Shown here: positions 1 to 8,503 of the stretch, one piece after another
How positions within the stretch are numbered: position 1 is the stretch's first letter
Layout: each line of letters starts with the position of its first letter
Source: Rhizobium sp. BK418
GTDB lineage: Bacteria > Pseudomonadota > Alphaproteobacteria > Rhizobiales > Rhizobiaceae
Direction of reading: 5' to 3'
DNA length: 64,000 nt
Assembly: GCF_004341105.1 (NCBI RefSeq)
Contig: NZ_SLZK01000002.1
Span: forward strand, 800,310 to 864,309
Program-made: the position numbers and the translations under genes
Notes under the pieces: model-generated
What the model was told of the DNA's origin: nothing
Seen by the model: only the letters and a program-made list of their open reading frames with translations
The model's database searches: none

Positions 1-1
1 G

Positions 2-178
2 GGCGCTGACCTGATCGTTGCCAATGACGTCTCGCCGTCGACCGGCATCATGGGCGGCACGCACAACAGCGTGAAGCTCATCCGCCGCGACGGTATCGAA
101 CAATGGCCCGATCTTTCCAAGGACGAGGTGGCGGAGCGGCTGGCGGCACTGATTGCCGAACAGCTTATGCGGGGATAG
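2..178 (+). CDS. coaBC: CoaBC bifunctional protein, C-terminal end (partial)
   Basis: The frame is open from the left edge to TAG at 176-178 and gives 59 residues beginning GADLIVANDVSPSTGIMGG. The DLIVANDVS...N.V.LI pattern is typical of the end of the CoaB (phosphopantothenate-cysteine ligase) half of CoaBC, which with the CoaC decarboxylase half makes 4'-phosphopantetheine for coenzyme A. Only the last part of the ligase domain is present. Its last 14 bases overlap the convergent amidotransferase gene. The identification rests on this short tail alone. Confidence 0.75.
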   Translation, partial: GADLIVANDVSPSTGIMGGTHNSVKLIRRDGIEQWPDLSKDEVAERLAALIAEQLMRG

Positions 179-977
179 AGAGGGGCTCTGGCCTTGCAGC
201 CAAGGGCTTTTCTGGCTGGAAAGCCGTGATCTCGAGGCCATCGGCGCTGACGATTACCGCGCTGCCATCAGGGATTTCCTGCCAGGCATCCCCATCATCG
301 TTCAACGGCTCGGAAACGAGGCAATAGCCTTTGCCAAGCGGCGAAGCGTAGAGCGTCGGCGCCTTGCGGTCGGTAGCATAGCGGACTGCATAAAGCGACT
401 TGCCGTCCGAGAAAGCGGCCGTGAAACGCAATAGCACGGAACCCAGAATATTCTCCGCAAGGCCTTCGACGAAGGCAATCGTCTGCGCTATGGCAGCGAC
501 CGGCGCGTCCCGAAGGCCGAACTGCAGCGCGAGCAGGAACAGGAGCTCGGAATCAGTCGTGCCGTTTCGGGCATTGAACAACTCGTCATCGAGCATGGTT
601 TCCATCGGCCGGCGCAGGCGCTCGAAGCCTGAGATCTGGCCATTGTGCATGAAGGACCAGGTTTCGTGCGTGAAGGGATGACAATTGTCGCGCCGCGTGC
701 CGCCGCCAGTTGCGGCTCGCACGTGGGCAAGGAAAAGCGGCGATCGGATCTGCCGCGCCAGACTTTTCAGATTGCAGTCGGACCAGGCCGGCAGGATATC
801 GCGGTAGCGACCGGGCTCCGGCCGATCACCATACCAGGCGATACCGAAGCCATCGCCGTTCGTCGCCGTCTTGGCGCGGGTGGCGCAATGGGATTGCTCG
901 ATCAAGGAATGGGCGGGTGAAGATACCAGCTCCTCCAGATAGAGGGGGTCTCCACGATAGGCTGCCCAGCGACACAT
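165..977 (-). CDS. Class II glutamine amidotransferase (YafJ/EgtC-like)
   Basis: This 270-residue protein begins Met-Cys, so Cys2 becomes the N-terminal nucleophile of an Ntn-type glutamine amidotransferase. Further hallmarks are NGDGFGIAWY near residues 40-49, HVRAATGG near 85 and NCHPFTHETWSFMHNGQ near 97-113, which build the glutaminase pocket and oxyanion hole. There is no synthase domain, so it belongs to the stand-alone YafJ/EgtC-like group, which hydrolyses glutamine or gamma-glutamyl substrates. No ergothioneine genes lie nearby, so the substrate is unknown. It is convergent with coaBC and divergent from pirin. Confidence 0.85.
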   Translation of the reverse strand: MCRWAAYRGDPLYLEELVSSPAHSLIEQSHCATRAKTATNGDGFGIAWYGDRPEPGRYRDILPAWSDCNLKSLARQIRSPLFLAHVRAATGGGTRRDNCHPFTHETWSFMHNGQISGFERLRRPMETMLDDELFNARNGTTDSELLFLLALQFGLRDAPVAAIAQTIAFVEGLAENILGSVLLRFTAAFSDGKSLYAVRYATDRKAPTLYASPLGKGYCLVSEPLNDDGDAWQEIPDGSAVIVSADGLEITAFQPEKPLAARPEPLSIPA

Positions 978-1233
978 GTTCTTGCTCCGGCCCGCCGCCT
1001 GCTACGGCAGGAATGCTGAAAACATCTTGGATTGTCGAATGCTACGGCTAACAACGACTTAACGGCCACGCGATTTGCAGGGCGAAGATGACAAATTCTT
1101 GACGCCTGATGGGATCACTTTTGACGAAAACCACATCGCTCTTTGTGAACAGTCCGTTGCCGGGACCGGTGGCTTCGCGACCGATCCTGCGGCCGTTATA
1201 GTCCTGCCCAAGTTGAACCCTTTGGAGGATGCC

Positions 1234-2145
1234 ATGTCGATCCGCCCTATAAAGCACCAGAGCACTGCCACTCCCACAATCGAAGGCGCCGGCGTGAAGC
1301 TGCACCGCGTCTTCGGTTTTGGCGACCCATCGATGACCGATCCGTTCCTGATGATGGATGATTTCCGCAACGACAACCCGGCCGAATATATCCGCGGCTT
1401 TCCCTGGCATCCGCACCGCGGTATCGAGACGATCACCTATGTGCTGGCCGGCACAGTCGAGCACGGCGACAGCCTCGGCAATCGCGGCCTCTTGAATGCA
1501 GGCGATATCCAGTGGATGACGGCTGGCAGCGGCATCATGCATCAGGAGATGCCGAAGGGTGATTTTGCCGGTAGAATGCACGGCTTCCAGCTCTGGGCCA
1601 ATCTGCCCTCGTCGCTGAAGATGACCGCTCCCCGCTATCAGGACGTCAAATCCTCGGATATCCCTCTCGTTGTTGATGATGACGGCACCGCGGTTCGTAT
1701 TATCTGCGGCAATTTCTGGGGTAAGAGCGGTCCTGTCGATGGCATTGCGGCCGATCCAATCTACCTCGATATCTCGGTGCCTCCGGGCAAGAAAAAGCGG
1801 CTGCCGGTCGATACCTACCGCAACGCTTTCGCCTATATCTTCGCAGGTTCCGGCACCTTCCGTGATGCCTCCAAACCGTTCGGCGTGCGCGTCGAGAAGG
1901 AAGTCAATGGCGAGGAACTGAATATCCGCGACATGTCCGGCAATCGTACCCTTGTGGTCTTCGACACCGGCGACGAGGTGACAATTCAGGCAGGCGATCA
2001 AGGTATTCGCTTCCTGCTCGTCTCCGGAAAGCCGCTCGAAGAACCTGTCGCCTGGCATGGGCCTATCGTCATGAACTCCCACGAGGAGATCAGACAGGCG
2101 ATGCGCGAACTGCAGAACGGCACTTTTATCAAGGCGGCGCATTGA
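1234..2145 (+). CDS. Pirin family protein
   Basis: A 303-residue bicupin of usual pirin length. His59, His61, His103 and Glu105 (WHPHRG and GIMHQE) match the metal-binding residues of pirins, which bind Fe or Mn and in several bacteria act as quercetin dioxygenase-like enzymes or modulate metabolic enzymes. The start at 1234 is chosen because GGAGG lies at 1224-1228 and MSIRPIKHQ is the natural family start. An in-frame ATG at 1075 lacks this support. The gene is monocistronic, and its physiological partner cannot be read from context. Confidence 0.88.
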   Translation: MSIRPIKHQSTATPTIEGAGVKLHRVFGFGDPSMTDPFLMMDDFRNDNPAEYIRGFPWHPHRGIETITYVLAGTVEHGDSLGNRGLLNAGDIQWMTAGSGIMHQEMPKGDFAGRMHGFQLWANLPSSLKMTAPRYQDVKSSDIPLVVDDDGTAVRIICGNFWGKSGPVDGIAADPIYLDISVPPGKKKRLPVDTYRNAFAYIFAGSGTFRDASKPFGVRVEKEVNGEELNIRDMSGNRTLVVFDTGDEVTIQAGDQGIRFLLVSGKPLEEPVAWHGPIVMNSHEEIRQAMRELQNGTFIKAAH

Positions 2146-2185
2146 AGTCGGACGGCGGCTAAATTTGAGGCATGACATTTTTTCT

Positions 2186-2213
2186 TGCATCTCAGAAGAA
2201 TCGGCCTACGTTT
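2186..2213 (+). promoter_or_regulatory. Possible sigma-70 promoter of the short-ORF RNA
   Basis: TTGCAT at 2186-2191 and TACGTT at 2208-2213, 16 bases apart, could be the -35 and -10 elements for the short transcript that ends at the strong terminator near 2407. The -10 match is weak, so this is only a positional suggestion. Confidence 0.25.
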
Positions 2214-2249
2214 AACCCGTGTTCAACGTAACGAAAGGAAGGTGATCCA

Positions 2250-2321
2250 ATGTCTAGTGAGTTTTCGGACCTCGTAATGGGCATGGAAGTGGTGATGAAA
2301 GCGAGGCAGCCCTCGCTCTGA
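2250..2321 (+). CDS. Short ORF of 23 codons (leader peptide or small protein)
   Basis: ATG at 2250 and TGA at 2319-2321 encode MSSEFSDLVMGMEVVMKARQ followed by PSL. A GGAAGG Shine-Dalgarno sits at proper distance (2237-2242). The peptide has four methionines but no run of one amino acid, so it is not a typical amino-acid attenuation leader, and there is no signal peptide or membrane segment. Support comes from the SD and the surrounding RNA structure. Whether the peptide or only its translation matters is unknown. Confidence 0.45.
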   Translation: MSSEFSDLVMGMEVVMKARQPSL

Positions 2322-2380
2322 AACCCCACCTTCCTAGGGCCGCGCAGACGGTCCGGCCAGTTACAGGCCAAACCTCATGG

Positions 2381-2407
2381 AAAGGGTCGCGAGAGCGACC
2401 CTTTTTT
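2381..2407 (+). terminator. Intrinsic terminator of the short-ORF RNA
   Basis: AAGGGTCGC (2382-2390) and GCGACCCTT (2395-2403) form a perfect 9-bp stem with a GAGA tetraloop, within a run of six T (2402-2407). It separates the upstream short RNA from the GntR gene, so a distal gene would be reached only by read-through. Confidence 0.85.
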
Positions 2408-2442
2408 ATTGCCGCTGTTCATCCATTGACGTGCGATCGGAT

Positions 2443-2487
2443 TGGCACTATTCATAAAGTCATCAGATGACTTTATGAATAGTGCCA
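2443..2487 (+). promoter_or_regulatory. 45-bp perfect palindrome at the GntR gene start (candidate operator)
   Basis: Two 22-base arms are exact reverse complements around a single central A at 2465. The left arm starts TGGCACTATTCATAAAG and the right arm ends with its complement, finishing on the A of the ATG at 2487. The core AGTCATC-A-GATGACT has the dyad form bound by GntR/FadR dimers. The position directly on the start of a GntR-family gene suggests autoregulation. In RNA it would form a very stable hairpin over the translation start. Confidence 0.65.
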
Positions 2488-3164
2488 TGCAACCAATCAA
2501 CAAGACCAATCTCGCCGACACGGCAATCGAGGCGATCCGCAGCGAGATCCTGGCCAAGCGCTGGGCGGTCGGCGAGAAGCTGCCGAACGAAGCCGCGCTC
2601 TCGACCATGCTGTCGGTGAGCCGCGGCACGGTGCGCGAAGCCGTGCGCGTTCTCGTCTCGCAAGGCCTTTTGGAAACGCGGCAGGGCTCCGGCACTTATG
2701 TACTCTCCGCCACAGACGTCAGCCGGCCGCTCACCATGGCGCGCCGCGCCGGTCTGCGCGACCAGTTCGAAGCCCGCTGTGCACTCGATGTCGAAGGGGC
2801 ACGGCTCGCCGCACTTCGCAAGACGCCCAAGGTCATCGCCGGCCTTAGCACGCTGCTTGCTGAGCGCGGCAATTATGAAGGCGGCGATCCGGCAGGCTTC
2901 ATCGAGCGCGATCTTGCCTTCCACAAAGCCGTCATCGCCGCCTCCGGCAACCGGGCGATGATCGAGATTTACGATTTCTTCTCTACCTCGATCACAGAGA
3001 CCATTGCCGCCACGCTCGGCAAGGCGATCCCCGAGCCCGACATGCAGGCACATCAGGCGATTGTCGATGCCATCCAGACTGGCAATCCCGGCAAGGCCGA
3101 TGCAGCCGTGCGCGACTTCATGGCTCCCATTCTTTCCGCCCTCGACCGGATGCTTCTTTCATGA
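2487..3164 (+). CDS. GntR/FadR-family transcriptional regulator
   Basis: A 225-residue regulator. A winged helix (about residues 10-75, with LPNEAALSTMLSVSRGTVREAV as recognition region, of which LSVSRGTVREAV is the core) is followed by an all-helical FCD ligand domain (about 90-215) keeping the D...H pattern in ERDLAFHKAVI and a later HQAIVDAI, typical of metal-assisted carboxylate binding. Met1 is placed at 2487. In-frame ATGs at 2475 and 2442 lie inside the palindrome or upstream of it. No good Shine-Dalgarno precedes any of them. The stop overlaps the MFS start (ATGA), so it probably controls that exporter and itself through the palindrome. Confidence 0.88.
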   Translation: MQPINKTNLADTAIEAIRSEILAKRWAVGEKLPNEAALSTMLSVSRGTVREAVRVLVSQGLLETRQGSGTYVLSATDVSRPLTMARRAGLRDQFEARCALDVEGARLAALRKTPKVIAGLSTLLAERGNYEGGDPAGFIERDLAFHKAVIAASGNRAMIEIYDFFSTSITETIAATLGKAIPEPDMQAHQAIVDAIQTGNPGKADAAVRDFMAPILSALDRMLLS

Positions 3165-4447
3165 CCATGTCCATAGAGAACGCCGCGCTCGACGCCGTCG
3201 ACGAGACGATGATCGATGCCGAAATCGACAGTGTGCCGGCACCGCTGCCGCCGCAGACGCAGAGCAGGGCCGCCCGTTTCCTGCTCGGTGCCAGCCTCGT
3301 GCTGATCGCGTTCAATCTGCGGCCGGTATTTTCCAGCGCTTCCGCCCTTCTGCCGGAAATCCGGACTGAACTCGGCCTGTCGCCGCTCGGTGCCAGCCTT
3401 CTGACGACGCTTCCGGTCGTCTGCCTCGGTGCCTTCTCACCGCTGGCTCCGCGGCTTGCCCAGCGCAGCGGCTCGGAGCGGACACTGCTCGGCGTGCTTC
3501 TGCTCTTGACGCTCGGCACGGCACTGCGCGGCCTTTCTTCCATTCCGCTGCTCTTTCTTGGCACCGCAATTGCAGGTGCTGCGATCGCTGTTGGCAACGT
3601 GCTGCTGCCCGGACTGGTGAAGCGGGACTTCGCTGCAAATGCAGCTCTGATGACCGGCCTCTATACGATGGCGCTCTGCGCAGGTGCCGCAAGTGCGGCC
3701 GGCCTGACGCTGCCGATCGAACATGCGCTTGGCGGCTCGCTGGAAGGCGCGCTTGCCGTCTGGGCTCTGCCTGTCCTCGTTGTTGGGTTCATCTGGCTGC
3801 CGCAGGTCATTGCGGGCAGTCGACAGGCGCGGCGCAGCGGCTTTCGTGTCGAAGGGCTCTGGCGGGACAAGCTCGCCTGGCAGGTGACTCTTTTCATGGG
3901 CCTGCAGTCGGCACTCGCCTATTGCGTCTTCGGCTGGCTGGTACCGATCCTGCGCGAACGCGGACTTGACGGCGTTACGGCCGGCGGCATCGTCTCCGCT
4001 TCCGTCATGGTGCAGGCCGCCGCCTGTCTCGTCGTGCCGCACATCGCCGTGCGCGGTAAAGACCAGCGCCTTATCAACGTTACGCTCTGCGCCTTCGCCG
4101 TCCTGGCACTTCTCGGTCTGCTCTTCGCGCCACTGTCTACCGTCTGGGCCTGGGCTGTCCTGCAGGGGATCGGTCAAGGTGGGCTTATTGCCGCGGCGAT
4201 GACGGCCATCGTGCTGCGTTCGCGCGATCCGCATGTCGCCGCTCACCTTTCCGGCATGGCGCAATGCGTTGGTTATCTGCTCGCCGCAATCGGTCCGTTC
4301 ATCGTCGGCCTGATCCGCGGCTGGACGGGGAGCTTCGCCTGGTGCGCCGTGCTTTTCGTCGCGCTCGGCCTTGGTGCCGCCTTCAACGGATGGCAGGCTG
4401 GGCGCGCGCTGCATGTGAATGCGCGCACCATCGAGAGGGGCGAATGA
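3161..4447 (+). CDS. MFS transporter, CynX/NimT subfamily
   Basis: A 428-residue protein with about 12 hydrophobic segments after a roughly 35-residue cytoplasmic tail. LIAFNLRPVFSSASALLPEI in the first helix and the LSPLGASLLTTLP segment fit the CynX/NimT group of major facilitators (cyanate, 2-nitroimidazole and related small molecules). The start overlaps the GntR stop by four bases, so the two are translationally coupled and form a regulator-exporter pair. The substrate cannot be deduced. The longer N-terminal tail MTMSIENAALDAVDE is unusual but in frame. Confidence 0.85.
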   Translation: MTMSIENAALDAVDETMIDAEIDSVPAPLPPQTQSRAARFLLGASLVLIAFNLRPVFSSASALLPEIRTELGLSPLGASLLTTLPVVCLGAFSPLAPRLAQRSGSERTLLGVLLLLTLGTALRGLSSIPLLFLGTAIAGAAIAVGNVLLPGLVKRDFAANAALMTGLYTMALCAGAASAAGLTLPIEHALGGSLEGALAVWALPVLVVGFIWLPQVIAGSRQARRSGFRVEGLWRDKLAWQVTLFMGLQSALAYCVFGWLVPILRERGLDGVTAGGIVSASVMVQAAACLVVPHIAVRGKDQRLINVTLCAFAVLALLGLLFAPLSTVWAWAVLQGIGQGGLIAAAMTAIVLRSRDPHVAAHLSGMAQCVGYLLAAIGPFIVGLIRGWTGSFAWCAVLFVALGLGAAFNGWQAGRALHVNARTIERGE

Positions 4448-4541
4448 GCCAGGCTCACTTGCGCATCACCATCTCTTGATCTCCATCGCAAAGGCGCGGC
4501 TGCTACCCTATCTCAGCCGCATCCCGGACCGCCGGAGGAGG

Positions 4542-6080
4542 ATGTACTTGCGTTTTCGATCCCTGCTTTTCTTCGCCGCGCTGACCGCCACGCTCGCGCC
4601 TTCCCTCACCTTCGCGCAGGAGGCCGGCGAGCGCCGCGCGCCAGCCCAACAAAGTTCGACCCGCGAGGGCGTGCTCAAATTATTGCCGGCAGATTCCGTC
4701 GCCGAACATGAACTTACGACGGCCGATGGACGCAAGCTCGCCTACACTGCGACGGCTGGCACGCTTGATCTCTTTGGCCAGGATGGCGGGCAGAACGCCG
4801 CAATTTTCTACACTGCTTATGTCGCCAAGGACGCCGGGCCGAACCGGCCGATCACCTTCGCGTTCAATGGTGGGCCAGGCGCGGCTTCCGCATTCCTGCA
4901 TCTCGGCCTCGTAGGCCCGAAGGTGCTGGATTTCGGTCCCGACGGCCGCGACGGCGCGAATGCGAAGCTCGTCGATAACAAGCATAGCTGGCTCGATTTC
5001 ACCGATCTCGTGCTGATCGATCCGATCGGCACCGGCTGGAGCCGCACGGTGAAAGCCGACGACGCTTCGAACTATTACAATGTCGGCACTGACGCACAGA
5101 CGATGGCGAAGGCGATCGCGCTCTACGTCGCTCATAACAACCGCGCCAATTCGCCGAAATATCTGCTCGGCGAAAGTTATGGCGGCTTCCGTGCCGCCAA
5201 AGTAGCGTCCTCGTTGCAGGAGAGCCAGGGCATCATCATCGCCGGCACTGTCATGCTGTCGCCGCTGCTCGAAGGACAGCTGATGTTCAATGCAGACCAG
5301 TTCGCGCTCGGTGCGGCACTGGAATTTCCCTCGCTGGCAGCCGCAGAAGCCGACCGACGCAAAAACTTCAGTGAATCCGGCCAGCGCGACGCCGAGAGAT
5401 TCGCACTTGGCGAATATCTCACCACCCTGGCCGGTCCTGCGCCAACGGGCGATGCGGCAACCGCCTTCTACAACAAAATCTCCGGTTTGACAGGCATTCC
5501 GCAAGATGTCGTTACCCGCAATCGCGGCTTCCTCGGCGATGCTTTCGCCAAACATTCCAACCAGAAGGGCGGCGAAGTGATGAGCCCCTATGATGCCTCC
5601 TTCGCAACACCTGATCCCTATCCGGAATCCGATTCCGATCGGGGCGACGACCCAATCCTCGACGGCTTCGCCCGCGCCTACGGCGGCGCCTTCGCCGATT
5701 ATGCTCGTAACGAACTCGGCTTCAAAACGGAGATGACCTATACCCTGCTCGAGAACGATATCAGCCGGCGCTGGGAATGGGGCAGCGGACGCGGCTCGCG
5801 CTTCCAGGCAAGCGCCACCGACGATATCAGGCAGATGCTCGCCTCCAATCCGTCATTTCACTTGCTGATCGCCCATGGTTACAGCGACCTCGTGACGCCC
5901 TATGGCGTCAGCCGCTATGTGATCGATCATCTTCCGTCCTCGCTTGCGGGCAATCGCGTGTCACTGAAGCTCTATCGGGGCGGCCACATGTTCTATATGA
6001 CTGCAGGCCAGCGTGCCGCATTCACCGCGGATGCGAAGGCCTTTTATGCCGAACATCCTGCCGGTCCGCCGGCGGATTGA
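4542..6080 (+). CDS. Secreted serine carboxypeptidase, peptidase family S10
   Basis: About 512 residues. After a signal peptide (FRSLLFFAALTATLAPSLTFAQ) come the S10 landmarks: FAFNGGPGAAS (oxyanion region), GESYGG with nucleophile Ser near 212, and RGGHMFY near the C-terminus with the catalytic His. These enzymes remove C-terminal residues from peptides in the periplasm or outside. GGAGG at 4534-4538 lies only 3 bases before ATG 4542. TTG at 4548 would be better spaced and is an alternative start. The gene follows the exporter by about 90 bases and is probably independent. Confidence 0.87.
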   Translation: MYLRFRSLLFFAALTATLAPSLTFAQEAGERRAPAQQSSTREGVLKLLPADSVAEHELTTADGRKLAYTATAGTLDLFGQDGGQNAAIFYTAYVAKDAGPNRPITFAFNGGPGAASAFLHLGLVGPKVLDFGPDGRDGANAKLVDNKHSWLDFTDLVLIDPIGTGWSRTVKADDASNYYNVGTDAQTMAKAIALYVAHNNRANSPKYLLGESYGGFRAAKVASSLQESQGIIIAGTVMLSPLLEGQLMFNADQFALGAALEFPSLAAAEADRRKNFSESGQRDAERFALGEYLTTLAGPAPTGDAATAFYNKISGLTGIPQDVVTRNRGFLGDAFAKHSNQKGGEVMSPYDASFATPDPYPESDSDRGDDPILDGFARAYGGAFADYARNELGFKTEMTYTLLENDISRRWEWGSGRGSRFQASATDDIRQMLASNPSFHLLIAHGYSDLVTPYGVSRYVIDHLPSSLAGNRVSLKLYRGGHMFYMTAGQRAAFTADAKAFYAEHPAGPPAD

Positions 6081-6128
6081 CGGCAGATAAGGGTTGCCGG
6101 AGGGCTGGGCTGACCTAGTTTCCCATTC

Positions 6129-6926
6129 ATGGCAAACAGCAATCAGCTATCAGAAGCTCCGCCACCCGGCGACGCTTTCCGGCAGGACGACACCCTCTCC
6201 ACACTCTCTTCCTATCTCCCAGACGGTGCACTCTTTCTCGATATCGACGGCACGCTCCTCGATCTTGCGCCGACGCCGGATGAGATATCCGTGCCGCCTT
6301 CGCTTCCGGCGCAGCTCGACGCGCTGTCGCAAAAGCTCGGCGGGGCGCTGGCTCTGGTCACGGGCAGAGGACTTTCCTATGCCGACCGCCTCTTCGCACC
6401 CTTTCAATTTCCTATCGCCGGCCTGCATGGGGCCGAGCGCCGCACCTCTGACGGCAACATTTTCAAGGTGGAACCAACAGCCGAGTTCGAGAGGCTGAAG
6501 ATCGAACTGAGGGCAGAGACGGCAGGTTGGGCCGGCATCCTTATCGAGGACAAGGGCGCGGCTGTCGCCGCCCATTTCCGCCTTGCACCGGCGCGGCAAG
6601 CGGAACTAGCGGAATTGATGCAGCGTCTCGCGAATCATGCGGGACCGGACTGGACGCTGCAGCCGGGCAAGATGGTTTTCGAAATCCGGCCCGCCAGAGC
6701 CAACAAGGGCGATGCGTTGCAGAGTTTTCTGGCATCTCCGCCATTCAACGGCCGCCATCCGATCGCCATCGGCGATGACCTCACAGACGAGGCGATGTTC
6801 GGCGTGGCGAACCAGCTCGGAGGATACTCCGTCCGCGTTGGCCCGCCGGCCGCTGGGACTGTCGCGCGCGGCTCCCTACCTTCCGCGGAGGCGGTTCGCG
6901 AAATCATCGCGCATTTTGCCAGCTGA
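6129..6926 (+). CDS. otsB: Trehalose-6-phosphate phosphatase
   Basis: A 265-residue HAD-superfamily phosphatase. The nucleophile motif is LFLDIDGTLLD (Asp38, Asp40), the second motif is LVTGRGLSYADR, and the metal-binding GDDLTDEAMF lies near residue 218. This is the trehalose-phosphatase layout: it converts trehalose 6-phosphate to trehalose, an osmotic and desiccation protectant in rhizobia. otsA starts about 34 bases downstream, giving a two-gene operon that completes the pathway from UDP-glucose and glucose 6-phosphate. Confidence 0.93.
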   Translation: MANSNQLSEAPPPGDAFRQDDTLSTLSSYLPDGALFLDIDGTLLDLAPTPDEISVPPSLPAQLDALSQKLGGALALVTGRGLSYADRLFAPFQFPIAGLHGAERRTSDGNIFKVEPTAEFERLKIELRAETAGWAGILIEDKGAAVAAHFRLAPARQAELAELMQRLANHAGPDWTLQPGKMVFEIRPARANKGDALQSFLASPPFNGRHPIAIGDDLTDEAMFGVANQLGGYSVRVGPPAAGTVARGSLPSAEAVREIIAHFAS

Positions 6927-6960
6927 TTGCGTTTTATTTTCTAATGAAAGGAATTTTATC

Positions 6961-8334
6961 CTGAGCCGCCTTGTCGTCGTCTCCAACCGCGTCCCCGTTC
7001 CGGAGAAAAAGGGGGCTGCGTCCGCCGGCGGACTTGCCGTGGCGCTGGAAGCTGCCCTTGAGAAACGCGGTGGCATCTGGATGGGCTGGTCGGGAAAGAT
7101 CAGCGATGAGGGCGAGCCAGGTCCGCTTTCCATCGAGGAACGGGGCAACATTACTTATGCGCTGACCGACCTGACGTCCAAGGATGTCGACGAATACTAT
7201 TTCGGCTTTGCCAACCGCATGCTCTGGCCGATCTGTCATTACCGGCTCGACCTTGCGGAATACGGGCGCACCGAGATGGCCGGCTATTTCCGTGTCAACC
7301 GCTTCTTCGCCCATCGACTGGCGCCGTTGATTGAGCCGGACGACGTCGTCTGGGTCCATGACTATCACCTCATTCCGCTCGCCGCCGAGCTCCGCCAGAT
7401 GGGGCTGAAGAACAGGATCGGCTTTTTCCTGCACATTCCCTGGCCGCCGGCAGACGTACTCTTTGCGATGCCCGTCCACGAGGAAATCATGCGAGGGCTC
7501 GCTGCCTACGACCTTGTCGGCTTCCAGACCGACCACGATCTGGAAAACTTCGCGGGCTGCCTGCGCCGCGAGGGGATGGGTGACATGATCGGTGAAGGGC
7601 GTTTTACAGCAGGCGAGCGCATGTTCCGCGGCGGTGCCTATCCGATCGGCATTGAAACCGCCGCCTTCGCCGAATTCGCAAGGAGCGCCGACAGTCATAG
7701 CATGGTGCAGAAGGCGCGCCGGAGCATTGAGGATCGCAGCCTTATCATCGGCGTGGACCGGCTGGATTATTCCAAGGGTATCACCCAGCGCATCGATGCC
7801 TTCGAGCATTTCGTCACTAACAATCCGGCGCATCAGCGCAAGGTCACCTACCTGCAGATAACGCCGAAGTCCCGTTCGGAAGTACCGGAATACGAGGCGA
7901 TGCAGCGGATGGTCGCCGAACAGGCCGGCCGCGTGAACGGCGCGCTCGGCACGGTCGACTGGGTGCCGATCCGCTACATCAATCGCTCCGTCAGTCGGCC
8001 AGTGCTCGCCGGTCTTTACCGGCTCGCCAAGGTCGGCCTCGTTACGCCGCTACGCGACGGCATGAACCTCGTCGCCAAAGAATATGTTGCCGCACAGAAC
8101 CCTGACGATCCCGGTGTGCTTGTTCTTTCCCGCTTTGCCGGCGCGGCGCGCGAACTGAAGGGCGCCCTGCTCGTCAATCCCTACGATATCGTCGGTACAT
8201 CCAATGCGCTGGCGCGCGGGCTCAACATGCCGCTTGATGAGCGCCGCGACCGCTGGGGGCGGATGATGGAGCACCTCTTGGAGCACGACGTTTTGCGCTG
8301 GTGCGACGATTTCCTCGGTGATCTCGCTGCCTGA
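6961..8334 (+). CDS. otsA: Trehalose-6-phosphate synthase with an apparent CTG start
   Basis: A GT20 glycosyltransferase of about 457 residues making trehalose 6-phosphate from UDP-glucose and glucose 6-phosphate. The N-terminal [13 protein letters not shown] strand, WVHDYHL, and DRLDYSKGI with later substrate motifs are intact. No ATG, GTG or TTG exists in frame between the otsB stop and this essential first strand. CTG at 6961 lies 8 bases after the Shine-Dalgarno AAAGGA (6947-6952) and gives the usual family start (M)[10 protein letters not shown]. An ATC codon at 6958 is a less well placed alternative. The first in-frame ATG, 39 residues on, would delete the nucleotide-fold start. Confidence 0.92.
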   Translation: MSRLVVVSNRVPVPEKKGAASAGGLAVALEAALEKRGGIWMGWSGKISDEGEPGPLSIEERGNITYALTDLTSKDVDEYYFGFANRMLWPICHYRLDLAEYGRTEMAGYFRVNRFFAHRLAPLIEPDDVVWVHDYHLIPLAAELRQMGLKNRIGFFLHIPWPPADVLFAMPVHEEIMRGLAAYDLVGFQTDHDLENFAGCLRREGMGDMIGEGRFTAGERMFRGGAYPIGIETAAFAEFARSADSHSMVQKARRSIEDRSLIIGVDRLDYSKGITQRIDAFEHFVTNNPAHQRKVTYLQITPKSRSEVPEYEAMQRMVAEQAGRVNGALGTVDWVPIRYINRSVSRPVLAGLYRLAKVGLVTPLRDGMNLVAKEYVAAQNPDDPGVLVLSRFAGAARELKGALLVNPYDIVGTSNALARGLNMPLDERRDRWGRMMEHLLEHDVLRWCDDFLGDLAA

Positions 8335-8503
8335 ACGGTTTGATGGCGGCCCGCCGGCAGACAACCTTGCTGATGAGCGGGTGATTCCTACCATCACGCA
8401 ATTTGGCTGAACGGCATCGGTAGGGATTTCTTCGACCCTGCTCAAGCCTCGATCATCGAAGCAGAATTGGCTGAGAGCATCGTGCGCAGCCGCGGTTACG
8501 GGC

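Larger units (their letters stand above)
2237..2407 (+). ncRNA. Structured short transcript or leader carrying a 23-codon ORF
   Basis: Between pirin and the GntR gene lies a compact unit that looks like its own RNA. The Shine-Dalgarno GGAAGGTG (2237-2244) precedes a 23-codon ORF. An exact complement, CACCTTCC (2327-2334), follows just after its stop and could close the ribosome site. A 7-bp hairpin AGCGAGG/CCTCGCT (2300-2317) covers the last codons. A strong intrinsic terminator ends the unit. A second SD-like run, GGAAGTGGTG (2285-2294), could compete for the same complement with a 2-base bulge. This resembles a translation-coupled attenuator or a dual-function small RNA. I do not recognise an Rfam family. 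Confidence 0.5.

Noticed and set aside
1048..2190. Long open frame on the minus strand across the pirin gene (380 codons)
   Set aside because: It mirrors the pirin coding frame, has no family features, and is an effect of high GC on the opposite strand.
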